Shown: positions 16,383 through 23,724 of the stretch, piece after piece
Numbering within the stretch: the first letter of the stretch is position 1
Layout of the letters: each line of letters opens with the position of its first letter
Assembly: GCA_937915455.1 (NCBI GenBank)
Contig: CALDNN010000225.1
Coordinates: 1-64,000 of the forward strand
DNA from: Pelethousia sp002409725
GTDB lineage: Bacteria; Bacillota; Clostridia; Christensenellales; CAG-138
Direction of reading: 5' to 3'
Length of the DNA stretch: 64,000 nt
Notes under the pieces: generated by a model
Told to the model about the DNA's origin: nothing
Database searches by the model: none
The model's input: only the letters and a program-made list of their open reading frames with translations
Program-made: the position numbers and the translations under genes

Positions 16383-17079
16383 TTACCTGTTAATTAAAAA
16401 TTTATATATTTCCTTTGCAATCTCCCCTTCTATTTCGCCTTGGATTAATGATTCAATTGCACCAAGGAAATCCTTTTTATATTTCTCGGCATGCTTCATG
16501 TAGTTAGGGCCAAGCTCAGTTGATTTACCGTTCAACTCCAAGCCCGTAGTATATAAGAGTTCGTCTCCACGGAAGGCATATGTTACACCGTATCCGCGCT
16601 TATTGTCTGGTGATGTATAGTATATCACGACATCGCCATTTTCGAGAATAGCAGAAGGATTGAATTCAAAATATTCCTTTAGCTGAAACTCCTTTCCTAC
16701 CGCAGCAAGCTTTGCGAATAAATCAGTAAGCGGTGTAGCTCCTGCTCCTAAGCTTACTGCTGATTCAAAAAAATTCTGAAAACCATCCTTATCTTCCCCC
16801 AAACCAAAGAGCGGCGTCCTATTTACGGTTTGTACTATAACTTGCCCGTTTTCTAGAGGGGGTAAGTTATCGTTGTATATATCTAGGCCGGATTCAGACG
16901 CACTCCATATACGCCGAGTGTTTGCGTTATAGCGTTCATTATACCGCTCCATACCTGTTTTTTTGTGCGCCCCAAATGCCGTCCTGCCTTACGCCTAGGG
17001 CCGCCTGAATTCGTTTGACGTCTGCTCTGCTGTTAACCCCATTCGGCGTAGTATAACCGCTTACATAATACTTTCCCAT
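16383..17079 (-). pseudogene. peptidoglycan-binding-domain protein interrupted by a frameshift
   Basis: The first frame starts at ATG 17079 after AAAGGAG and encodes MGKYYVSGYTTPNG..., then VKRIQAALGVRQDGIWGAQ. This is a typical PG_binding_1 repeat (I-Q-x-x-L-G-V-x-x-D-G-I-W-G). That frame stops at 16939. A second frame (from ATG 16952) continues MERYNERYNANTRRIWS... for 189 residues. The two join if one base is removed from the seven-T run at 16958-16964, giving WGAQKTGMERYNERYN. The change could be a mutation, a sequencing error or slippage on the A7 run in the transcript. The C-terminal domain is unknown. Confidence 0.6.
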
Positions 17080-17109
17080 TTCTTTGCTCCTTTCTTTTGT
17101 TAAAAATAT

Positions 17110-17139
17110 AAGAACCGCAGCTGATTTTCTGCGGTTCTT
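17110..17139 (-). terminator. minus-strand terminator or attenuator before the PG-binding gene
   Basis: Perfect 11-base arms AAGAACCGCAG / CTGCGGTTCTT with an 8-base loop. On the minus strand it is followed by ATATTTTTA, about 30 bases before the ATG at 17079, so it would stop or attenuate transcripts entering that gene. Confidence 0.6.
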
Positions 17140-17241
17140 ATCACTTTCCTACTATTTAAGAATACAGTAAGCATCCCGGCAATATAAGGGCGTTATCGCG
17201 GCATGTTTCGCGCAAGCCCGGAGGCATAGCAAGCCCCCGGC

Positions 17242-17484
17242 CTCGTGGAAGTTGCTTCCTCGCTGTGGCGCTTCCGGCAATCCGTTGCAAACTTTGCATT
17301 CCCCTGCTCGCCCCGCGCATATGCCGACCGGCCCCCGCATACTCTTTACAAAGCATGTTCGGGGGTATTTCGCATGTATTCCTATATAGAGGATCGGGTA
17401 TTGGCCGTGGCGGATTATATCATCGACCACCAGGCAACCGTGCGGGCGGCCGCGGGGGCCTTCAAGATCAGCAAGAGCACGGTG
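17242..17484 (+). repeat. spoIIID 5'-end repeat, copy 3 (intact gene)
   Basis: The third copy continues past ACGGTG into the rest of spoIIID. It includes the leader, the promoter and codons 1-37. Confidence 0.9.
17317..17345 (+). promoter_or_regulatory. sigma-E-type promoter of spoIIID
   Basis: GCATATG (17317-17323), 14 bases, CATACTCT (17338-17345). This is close to the sporulation sigma-E consensus (KMATATT, 13-15 bases, CATACAnT) known from Bacillus. spoIIID is a classical sigma-E target. In repeat copy 2 the -35 is degraded to ACAAATG. Confidence 0.7.
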
Positions 17485-17625
17485 CACAAGGATATGACCG
17501 AGCGCTTGACAGGGCTGGACGCCTACCGGGCGCGGGCCGTGGGGGAGATTCTCAAGCGCAACAAGGAGGAGCGGCATATTCGGGGCGGCATGGCCACCTA
17601 TCGCAAGTATAAAGGCCAGGGGTGA
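17374..17625 (+). CDS. spoIIID: sporulation transcription factor SpoIIID (intact)
   Basis: A mother-cell DNA-binding regulator of 83 residues, within the family's usual length. It acts after sigma-E to tune mother-cell genes, including sigK. Seen: YIEDRVLAVADYIIDHQATV at the N-terminus, the helix-turn-helix AAAGAFKISKSTVHKDMTERL (residues 25-45), and the conserved C-terminal RHIRGGMATYRKYK basic segment. The ATG at 17374 follows GGGGGT. Two truncated duplicates of its 5' end lie upstream, both broken after codon 37, inside the recognition helix. Confidence 0.95.
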   Translation: MYSYIEDRVLAVADYIIDHQATVRAAAGAFKISKSTVHKDMTERLTGLDAYRARAVGEILKRNKEERHIRGGMATYRKYKGQG

Positions 17626-17669
17626 AAAGGGCCGAAGATAGGCCGGAAGTGAAAATATATATTTTGTGG

Positions 17670-17698
17670 TTGACATGATAGGGCAGCCATGGTATCAT
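17670..17698 (+). promoter_or_regulatory. promoter of the metNIQ leader
   Basis: TTGACA (17670-17675), 17-base spacer, TATCAT (17693-17698). Predicted start near 17705, giving a leader of about 250 bases before metN. Confidence 0.8.
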
Positions 17699-17760
17699 AC
17701 ATTGCAATAGGATTTCGGCGGGCGCTAAGCGCTTATGAACGGAGGAAAGGAGCAAGCATT

Positions 17761-17856
17761 ATGAAGAATTTCGCCATGGCTATGTGCGGCATGATGATGT
17801 GCGGCTCCATGTCCTTCGGGCATGGAGAGCGTGTGCGTCCATGGGTGCTGGCATAG
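17761..17856 (+). CDS. Met-rich 31-residue leader peptide
   Basis: A short frame with a good ribosome site (AAAGGAG about ten bases upstream) encodes MKNFAMAMCGMMMCGSM followed by 14 further residues and a stop. Seven of the first 17 codons are Met, including three in a row, and two are Cys. It lies between a strong promoter and an intrinsic terminator, just ahead of the methionine importer genes. This is the layout of classical leader-peptide attenuation, in which a ribosome stalls at codons for the scarce amino acid. No S-box (SAM riboswitch) sequence is visible in the leader. Confidence 0.65.
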   Translation: MKNFAMAMCGMMMCGSMSFGHGERVRPWVLA

Positions 17857-17874
17857 CCATAGTTGGATATAGCC

Positions 17875-17907
17875 GGGCCGTGAGCGTATACGCTCGCGGC
17901 CCTTTTT
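17875..17907 (+). terminator. intrinsic terminator / attenuator before metN
   Basis: Twelve-base stem GGGCCGTGAGCG / CGCTCGCGGCCC (one G-T pair), TATA loop, then TTTTT. It lies 18 bases after the leader-peptide stop and 45 bases before the metN start, so it must be bypassed for metN expression. Upstream, ATGGCTATG (in the leader gene) is complementary to CATAGCCAT around the leader stop codon, a candidate competing helix. Confidence 0.8.
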
Positions 17908-17952
17908 ATGCGGGATATCATACGAGTTCGTTCAAGGAGGTATACCTGGCGC

Positions 17953-18975
17953 ATGAATGCGGCAAGAAGGAACGAGATCATCACCATCCGGGGGCTGAAT
18001 AAAACCTTCGGCTCGGGGGATACGGCGGTCACCGCCCTTTCCGGGATCGATCTGACCATTTACGAGGGGGAGATATTTGGCATCATCGGCCTCTCCGGTG
18101 CAGGCAAGAGCACGCTGGTGCGCTGCATGAACTATTTGGAAAAGCCCACCGAGGGCAGCGTGGTCATTGCGGGCCAGCCGCTGGAATCCCTGGCCGAGGG
18201 CGAGCTCCTGACGGCCCGGCGCAACATGGGTATGATCTTTCAGCAGTTCAACCTGCTGATGCAGAAAACGGCCCTGCAAAACATCTGCTTCCCGCTGGAG
18301 ATCGCGGGCGTATCCAAGGCGTATGCTATGGAGCGGGCACGGGAGCTGCTCTCCATCGTGGAGCTTACGGATAAGGAAAAGGCCTATCCGGCCCAGCTCA
18401 GCGGCGGGCAAAAGCAGCGGGTTGCCATCGCCAGAGCCCTGGCGGCCAACCCCAAGGTGCTCTTGTGCGACGAGGCCACCAGCGCCTTGGACCCGACCAC
18501 CACCCGCTCCATCCTCGACCTTTTGCGGGAGATCAACCAAAAGCTTGGCATCACCATCGTGGTGATCACCCACGAGATGAGCGTGATCGAGGAGATCTGC
18601 TCCCGCGTGGCCATCATCGACAACAGCCGCATCGCCGAGATCGGCAGCGTAGAGGATATCTTCATGCGGCCCAAGACGGAGATCGCCAAGCGCCTGCTTT
18701 ACGCCAGCGGCCGCCTGGGCGAGGAGATGATGGGCGAGAGGTGCCTGCGCATCATCTTCGACGGCACCAAGACGTCTAGCCCCGTGATCTCCAACATGGT
18801 ATTGGAGTGCGGCGCGCCCGTGAACATCCTCTTTGCCGACACCAAGACCATCGATGGCAAAATGGTGGGCTACACCCTGGTACAGCTTCCGGAGAACGAT
18901 ACGGTGGTCGAAAAGATGAAGCACTACCTCGACCTGCATAGCGTGCATTATCAGGAGGAGGCCTACCATGTTTAA
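17953..18975 (+). CDS. metN: methionine ABC transporter ATPase MetN
   Basis: The cytoplasmic ATPase of the D/L-methionine importer, 340 residues. Walker A GLSGAGKST near residue 50, Q-loop FQQFN, signature LSGGQKQR near 152, Walker B VLLCDEATSALD, and switch His in VVITHEM. The C-terminal 80 residues form the NIL (ACT-like) domain that senses methionine and inhibits transport, which separates MetN from other importers. The start at 17953 follows AAGGAGG; an upstream in-frame ATG at 17908 lies in the terminator tail. It overlaps metI by eight bases. Confidence 0.93.
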   Translation: MNAARRNEIITIRGLNKTFGSGDTAVTALSGIDLTIYEGEIFGIIGLSGAGKSTLVRCMNYLEKPTEGSVVIAGQPLESLAEGELLTARRNMGMIFQQFNLLMQKTALQNICFPLEIAGVSKAYAMERARELLSIVELTDKEKAYPAQLSGGQKQRVAIARALAANPKVLLCDEATSALDPTTTRSILDLLREINQKLGITIVVITHEMSVIEEICSRVAIIDNSRIAEIGSVEDIFMRPKTEIAKRLLYASGRLGEEMMGERCLRIIFDGTKTSSPVISNMVLECGAPVNILFADTKTIDGKMVGYTLVQLPENDTVVEKMKHYLDLHSVHYQEEAYHV

Positions 18976-19630
18976 TCAACAAATGCTGGAGCTGCTGGGC
19001 AACGAGACCCTGGCGAGCCTCTACATGACGCTGGTCTCCACCGTGATCGCCTATATCCTTGGCGTGCCCATCGGCATTTTGCTGGTGGTCACGGCGGAGG
19101 ATGGCATTAAGCCCCGCCCCGCCTTTAACCAGACCCTGGGAGCTGTAGTGAATGTGCTTCGCTCCGTGCCCTTCCTGATCCTCGTAGTATGCGTGCTGGG
19201 CCTGACCCGCTTTCTGGTAGGCACTACCATCGGATCTACAGCCGTGATCCCACCGCTGGTCATCGCCGCCGCGCCCTTTGTCGGCCGCTTGGTGGAAGGC
19301 TCCCTCAAAGAGATCGACCATGGCGTGATCGAAGCGGCACAGAGTATGGGCGCAACCAACTGGCAGATCATCACCCGGGTGCTTTTGCCCGAGAGCCTGC
19401 CTTCTCTAATCAATGGCGCAACCATCGCCACCACTACCATCCTCAGCTACTCCGCCATGGCGGGCGCGCTGGGCGGGGGCGGATTGGGCGCCGTGGCCAT
19501 CAACTATGGCTATTACCGCTACCAGGTGGATGTGATGTGGATGGCCGTGGTGATCCTGGTGCTTATCGTACAGCTATTCCAAGTCGCGGGTAACAAGCTG
19601 ACCATCGCTTCGGATAAGCGCCGGCGCTGA
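18968..19630 (+). CDS. metI: methionine ABC transporter permease MetI
   Basis: A MetI-type inner-membrane permease of 220 residues with five predicted helices. It includes the N-terminal ETLASLYMTLVSTVIAYILG segment. The EAA-type coupling motif is EAAQSMGATNWQII near residue 123, facing the MetN ATPase. GGGGLGAVAINYGYYRYQVDVM is the conserved MetI C-terminal loop. It overlaps metN and is 74 bases from metQ. Confidence 0.93.
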   Translation: MFNQQMLELLGNETLASLYMTLVSTVIAYILGVPIGILLVVTAEDGIKPRPAFNQTLGAVVNVLRSVPFLILVVCVLGLTRFLVGTTIGSTAVIPPLVIAAAPFVGRLVEGSLKEIDHGVIEAAQSMGATNWQIITRVLLPESLPSLINGATIATTTILSYSAMAGALGGGGLGAVAINYGYYRYQVDVMWMAVVILVLIVQLFQVAGNKLTIASDKRRR

Positions 19631-19704
19631 ACCGCTCCATAAAACTGCAATGCCGCAAGGCGTTTAGCATACATTTAAAATTATTTTATTAGGAGGATTT
19701 AACC

Positions 19705-20598
19705 ATGAAGAAACTATTTGCCCTTGTCCTCGCCCTGGTCCTGGCCCTCTCCTTTGCGGCCTGTGCCGCTGAACCCGCCGCCGCCCCTGCGGCCGAACCC
19801 ACCGCCCCGGCAGCCGAACCCACGGAGCCCGCGGCTGAGCCCGCCGCCGAGCCTGCCGCTCCCGCCGAGCTGGTCAAGATCAAAGTTGGCGCTTCCATCA
19901 CCCCGCATGCGGAGATCCTGGCCGCCGTCAAGGACGACCTGGCCGCAGCCGGCTATGAACTGGAAATCGTGGAATTTACCGATTACGTGCTTCCCAACAC
20001 CGCTCTGGAGGGCGGTGAACTAGACGCCAACTACTTCCAGCACCAGCCCTACCTTACGGACTTCAACGCTGAGAACGGCACGCATCTGGTTTCCGTGGCC
20101 GCCATCCACTATGAGCCCTTTGGCATCTATGCCGGCAAAACAGCGGGCCTTGCGGACTTGGCCGATGGCGCTACTGTAGCCATCCCCAACGACGGCACCA
20201 ACGAAGCTCGCGCGCTTTTGCTGCTCGAGGCCCAGGGCCTGATCAAGCTTAAGGAAGGCATCGGTCTTACCGCTACCAAGCTGGATATCGCCGAGAACCC
20301 CAAGAACCTGGATATCCAGGAGATCGAGGCTGCCCAGCTGGCCCGCGCCCTGCAGGATGTGGACATCGCCGTGATTAACGGCAACTATGCCATTCAGGCC
20401 AGCCTCAAGGTGAGCGATGCCCTGGCCATCGAGGATAAGGATTCCGTGGCCGCCGAGACCTATGCCAACGTCCTCGTCGTTAAGGAAGGCAATGAGAACA
20501 CCGAGGCCACCAAGGCCCTCGTTGCCGCCTTGCAGAGCGAGACCGTGCGCCAATTCATCGAGAACACCTACGACGGCGCCGTCATCGCTAAATTCTAG
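19705..20598 (+). CDS. metQ: methionine-binding lipoprotein MetQ
   Basis: The substrate-binding lipoprotein of the importer, 297 residues. The signal sequence ends in the lipobox FAACA with acylated Cys near residue 20. A roughly 30-residue Ala/Pro/Glu linker follows (repeated PAAEP units), then an NlpA fold beginning KIKVGASITPHAEIL. The conserved ligand segments ELDANYFQHQPYL and IAVINGNYA are present. GGAGG precedes the ATG. The Ala-Pro-Glu linker is unusually repetitive but otherwise the protein is standard. Confidence 0.93.
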   Translation: MKKLFALVLALVLALSFAACAAEPAAAPAAEPTAPAAEPTEPAAEPAAEPAAPAELVKIKVGASITPHAEILAAVKDDLAAAGYELEIVEFTDYVLPNTALEGGELDANYFQHQPYLTDFNAENGTHLVSVAAIHYEPFGIYAGKTAGLADLADGATVAIPNDGTNEARALLLLEAQGLIKLKEGIGLTATKLDIAENPKNLDIQEIEAAQLARALQDVDIAVINGNYAIQASLKVSDALAIEDKDSVAAETYANVLVVKEGNENTEATKALVAALQSETVRQFIENTYDGAVIAKF

Positions 20599-20707
20599 TT
20601 CTGCGCGGATAGCTGTCCTGCGCGGACGGCGTGCCCGGGGCACAGCGGTTCTGGTTCCCCTAGGTTTACAGGCCGTTTGTAGCCTTTCGTGCAATATGGT
20701 ATACTTG

Positions 20708-20731
20708 GGGCGGGAGAAATTCCCGCCCTTT
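20708..20731 (+). terminator. weak hairpin before tcdA
   Basis: GGGCGGGA / TCCCGCCC, 5-base loop, then TTT. It could end metNIQ transcripts, although it is 110 bases past the metQ stop. Confidence 0.4.
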
Positions 20732-20769
20732 GTTGTATCCGAAACCATATAGAGAGGATAGGGGACTTT

Positions 20770-21492
20770 ATGCAGGAGCAGTATGTCCGCACGGCCATGC
20801 TTTTGGGCGAGGAAGGCGTAGCGCGGCTGCGCGCAGCAGCCGTGGCTGTATTCGGTTTGGGGGGCGTGGGCTCCTTCGCGGCGGAGGCCTTGGCCCGCGC
20901 CAGCGTGGGCCGCCTGCTGCTGGTGGATGACGATGTAGTCGCCCCATCCAATTTGAATAGGCAGCTCATCGCCCTGCGCTCCACCATCGGCCGGCCCAAG
21001 GCCCTTGCCGCTAAGGCCCGCATTGCCGATATCGACTCGGATACCGTGGTCGAAGCCCGAATATCCCGCTATGAGGCCGCCACGGCGGATGATTTCGACC
21101 TTGCGGCCTATGATTACATCATCGACGCTATCGATTCCGTCACTTCCAAGCTCCTGCTCATCGAGCGAGCTAAAGCGGCAGGCACGGCCATCATCAGCAG
21201 CATGGGCACGGGCAACAAGCTCGACCCAACGGCCTTTCGCGTGAGCGATATCGAGCAAACCGAGGTCTGCCCGCTGGCCCGGGTGATGCGACGAGAGCTG
21301 AAGCGCCGGGGCATCCGGGGCGTGCGGGTGGTCTGGTCCCCAGAGGAGCCACGCGCGCCGCAGCTTAGCGCCGAATCAGCGCCCCCAGGCCGCCGGGCCA
21401 TCCCGGCCAGCATCAGCTTCGTACCGGGCACGGCAGGCCTCATCTGCGCCGGTGAGGCCATCATGCATATTGCGGGCTTAAATAAAAATTAA
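20770..21492 (+). CDS. tcdA: tRNA threonylcarbamoyladenosine dehydratase
   Basis: A ThiF/E1-like ATP-dependent enzyme of 240 residues that cyclises t6A at tRNA position 37 (ct6A). Nucleotide-binding loop GLGGVGSFAAEALAR, the arginine region SNLNRQ, VDDDV for ribose, and the diagnostic segment TEVCPLARVMRRELK of TcdA/CsdL. The start ATG is at 20770; an upstream in-frame ATG sits inside the hairpin. Confidence 0.9.
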   Translation: MQEQYVRTAMLLGEEGVARLRAAAVAVFGLGGVGSFAAEALARASVGRLLLVDDDVVAPSNLNRQLIALRSTIGRPKALAAKARIADIDSDTVVEARISRYEAATADDFDLAAYDYIIDAIDSVTSKLLLIERAKAAGTAIISSMGTGNKLDPTAFRVSDIEQTEVCPLARVMRRELKRRGIRGVRVVWSPEEPRAPQLSAESAPPGRRAIPASISFVPGTAGLICAGEAIMHIAGLNKN

Positions 21493-21531
21493 AGTGAAAG
21501 AAGCAAAAAAATAAAGAAAAATGAACCGGCT

Positions 21532-21537
21532 TATAAT
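21532..21537 (+). promoter_or_regulatory. -10 element before the TVP38 gene
   Basis: TATAAT in an AT-rich gap; no convincing -35 is visible. Start of transcription would be near 21544. Confidence 0.4.
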
Positions 21538-21570
21538 GACCTTGCCTCTACTTTCGGGTATCCTATAGCT

Positions 21571-22278
21571 ATGGGTATGAAGAAAGAAAAACGGCTGGAA
21601 GGAAGATTGACACAAAAACAAAAGCGGCTTTGGAGCGGCTTGGCCATCGCCGCGTTTTTGGTACTACTGGCCTTCTTGTTCGTAGCTGTGGGCATGCCCA
21701 TGCTGCGCTTTTTGCAAAGCCCGGAGGCTTTCCGCCGATGGGTGGATGACCAGGGCCTTTGGGGCCGCATAGCCTTTGTGGGGATGATGTTTGCCCAAGT
21801 CGTGATCGCCTTCATCCCAGGGGAGCCGCTCGAGATCGCCGCAGGCTATGCCTTCGGCTTTTGGGAGGGTACCTTCCTGTGCATGGCAGGGGCCTTTTTA
21901 GGCAGCCTGGTCGTGTTCCTTTTTGTGCACAATTGGGGCATCCGGGCTGTGGAGGTCTTTTTCCCTCGGGAGCGTATCCTTTCCCTGCGGTTCCTGCGGG
22001 ATTCGAAAAAGCGAGATATCCTCGCCTTCCTGCTCTTCTTCATCCCGGGCACGCCCAAGGACGTGCTCACCTATTGCGTGGGCCTTACGGACATGCCCCT
22101 CTCCACCTGGCTGTTCATCAGCACCGTGGCCCGTATCCCCTCTATCGTTACCTCCACCGTGGGCGGCAATGCCCTGGGCATTCAGGAATATTGGTTTGCA
22201 ATATTGGTATTCGGGGTTACGCTGGCCATTAGCCTATGCGGCTATCTGATCTACCGCCGCGTGAGCGAGAAGCCGTGA
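21571..22278 (+). CDS. TVP38/TMEM64 (DedA-related) membrane protein
   Basis: A polytopic membrane protein of 235 residues of the VTT/SNARE-associated family, related to DedA lipid transporters. After a basic N-terminus come a transmembrane helix (about 22-45), then the re-entrant FIPGEPLEIAAGYAFGFWEG loop and a second re-entrant region FFIPGTPKDVLTYCVGL, the Pro-Gly motifs typical of the family. Helices follow to the C-terminus. Likely role is lipid scrambling or envelope homeostasis. The ribosome site is poor and the ATG at 21577 is an alternative start. Confidence 0.85.
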   Translation: MGMKKEKRLEGRLTQKQKRLWSGLAIAAFLVLLAFLFVAVGMPMLRFLQSPEAFRRWVDDQGLWGRIAFVGMMFAQVVIAFIPGEPLEIAAGYAFGFWEGTFLCMAGAFLGSLVVFLFVHNWGIRAVEVFFPRERILSLRFLRDSKKRDILAFLLFFIPGTPKDVLTYCVGLTDMPLSTWLFISTVARIPSIVTSTVGGNALGIQEYWFAILVFGVTLAISLCGYLIYRRVSEKP

Positions 22279-22302
22279 TCCTGCGCGACATGCGTGATAA
22301 AA

Positions 22303-22319
22303 GAGGGATGCATTCCCTC
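22303..22319 (-). terminator. short hairpin between convergent TVP38 and sigG genes
   Basis: GAGGGA / TCCCTC with a 5-base loop. On the minus strand it is followed by TTTT, so it can end sigG transcripts. Confidence 0.55.
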
Positions 22320-22340
22320 ATTATTTAGCTGCTTCTAAAA

Positions 22341-23114
22341 TTAAACATATTTGCGCATGTGTTTGAGCGCGCTTTTTTCCAGGCGGGATACCTGAGCCTG
22401 GCTGATGCCGATCTCCTCGGCCACCTCCATCTGCGTGCGGCCCTGGAAGAAGCGCAGCCTGAGGATGCTCCGCTCCCGCTCGGTTAGCTTTTCCATACCG
22501 TTCTCCAAGGCCACATGGGTAAGCCAATCCTCGTCGCTCTCGCTATCGTCCTTCACCTGATCCATCACGTAGATGGCATCCCCGTCATCGTGATAGATGG
22601 GCTCGAAAAGGGAGACCGGATCCTGGATCGCGTCCAGCGCAAAGGCCACCTCTTCTTCCGTCAGTTCCATGGCCTTAGCCACATCGCTTAGGTGTGGCTC
22701 GCGGCCCATCTCATCCATCAGGCGGGTGCGCGTTTGCAGGGCGCGGTAGGCCGTATCCCGGATGGAACGGGATACTCTGAGGGCATTGTTGTCCCGCAGG
22801 TGCCGCCGCACCTCGCCGATGATCATCGGCACGGCATAGGTGGAAAAACGCACCTCGTGCTTGAGGTCGAAATTATCGATGGCTTTGATAAGGCCGATGC
22901 AGCCCACCTGAAAAAGGTCGTCCATCTGCTCGCCCCTGCCGCTGAAGCGCTGAATCACGCTCAGCACCAGCCGTAGGTTTTCCTGGATAAAGGTTTGGCG
23001 GGCTTCCATATCGCCCCCCTGTATTTTTAGCAGAAGCTCACGGCTCCGCTTTTGCGTCATCATGGGCAGCTTCGCTGTATCCAGCCCGCAGATCTCTACC
23101 TTGTTGAGCGCCAT
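22341..23114 (-). CDS. sigG: forespore sigma factor SigG
   Basis: Late forespore RNA polymerase sigma factor of 257 residues. The N-terminus NKVEICGLDTAKLPMM is the SigG-specific motif. Region 2 reads NLRLVLSVIQRFSGRGEQMDDLFQVGCIGL and FSTYAVPMIIGEVRR. Region 3 carries FALDAIQDPVSLFEPIY. Region 4 has the helix-turn-helix TQMEVAEEIGISQAQVSRLE. The start is placed at 23114 because GGGGG lies nine bases upstream and homologues begin there; an in-frame ATG three codons earlier is possible. spoIIGA/sigE, usually upstream, is absent here. Confidence 0.95.
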   Translation of the reverse strand: MALNKVEICGLDTAKLPMMTQKRSRELLLKIQGGDMEARQTFIQENLRLVLSVIQRFSGRGEQMDDLFQVGCIGLIKAIDNFDLKHEVRFSTYAVPMIIGEVRRHLRDNNALRVSRSIRDTAYRALQTRTRLMDEMGREPHLSDVAKAMELTEEEVAFALDAIQDPVSLFEPIYHDDGDAIYVMDQVKDDSESDEDWLTHVALENGMEKLTERERSILRLRFFQGRTQMEVAEEIGISQAQVSRLEKSALKHMRKYV

Positions 23115-23496
23115 TGCATCCATCCCCCATCGAAGTGATCATTACCCTCTTAGCATTGCCGAAAGGGCTGTTGCTGATTCCGCGAAAAGGGGATTGTTTT
23201 GTGGCGTGCTTATGGGAAACGTTTAGTGGCCCCATGCGTTATAATAAGCGAAGGGCAGAATGCTGGACACGCTCATCGAAAGCCAGGGGCCAAGGCTTTT
23301 CGGCCTTTGCCGCAAGCTTTGCACCGGCCGGGCCGATGCCGAGTCTCTATCAGGAGGCATTGCTTTGCGCCCTGCAAAAGCAGCAAAAGCTGGCTGCTGG
23401 CGGCGCTGTTCGTGCTGGTTATTGCGGCCGTGTTAGTCGGCGGCACGACAGCCTCCACCGCCGTGCAAACCGTATCAGGCCATACATATATAAAAA
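23115..23496. other. gene-free stretch upstream of sigG
   Basis: No frame with a believable start is present. One plus-strand frame encodes a hydrophobic run (WLLAALFVLVIAAVLVGG) but has no ribosome site. The sigG promoter must lie here; I could not assign it. Confidence 0.4.
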
Positions 23497-23520
23497 GCGC
23501 GCCGGAGGTTTCCGGCGCGC
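23497..23520 (-). terminator. strong terminator of the LCP-ybaK operon
   Basis: Perfect 10-base arms GCGCGCCGGA / TCCGGCGCGC with a 4-base loop. On the minus strand TTTTT follows. A smaller hairpin (GAGCCG/CGGCTC, 23543-23562) lies just upstream of it in the same transcript. Confidence 0.85.
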
Positions 23521-23581
23521 CTGCGCTTTCATAAGAGAAGGGGAGCCGCTTCCTAACGGCTCGATTTATAGATGCTGCGAA

Positions 23582-23686
23582 TCAAATCTTGTGCTTGTGG
23601 ACTCCGTATAGCACCAAGGCTATCAAGATGGCCGCCACGCAGACTCCCAAGGTCAGCTTTACCGGATCACTCAAAGCAAAAAACAT
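23582..23686 (-). CDS. 34-residue single-helix membrane peptide
   Basis: A small gene too short for ordinary gene callers. ATG at 23686 has GGAGG six bases upstream. The product starts MFFALSDPVKLTLG and has one transmembrane helix (about 10-28, with VCVAAILIALVLYG) and a His/Lys tail. It is 38 bases after ybaK on the same strand and ahead of the operon terminator, so it is probably co-expressed with it. Function unknown. Confidence 0.55.
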   Translation of the reverse strand: MFFALSDPVKLTLGVCVAAILIALVLYGVHKHKI

Positions 23687-23724
23687 GCAAAACCTCCGTT
23701 AGTATGATGAGAAAGCGGCGCTGC

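Noticed and set aside
14211..17241. Prophage or skin-type element with its own integrase inside the spoIIID region
   Set aside because: No recombinase, integrase or phage structural gene can be read in either strand of the cargos.
17705..17952. SAM (S-box) riboswitch before metNIQ
   Set aside because: None of the conserved S-box core segments is present in the leader; only the short Met-rich frame and the terminator are seen.
23199..23534. Plus-strand frame with a hydrophobic run near its end
   Set aside because: The only start is far upstream without a ribosome site, and the frame ends within the hairpin of the opposing terminator.
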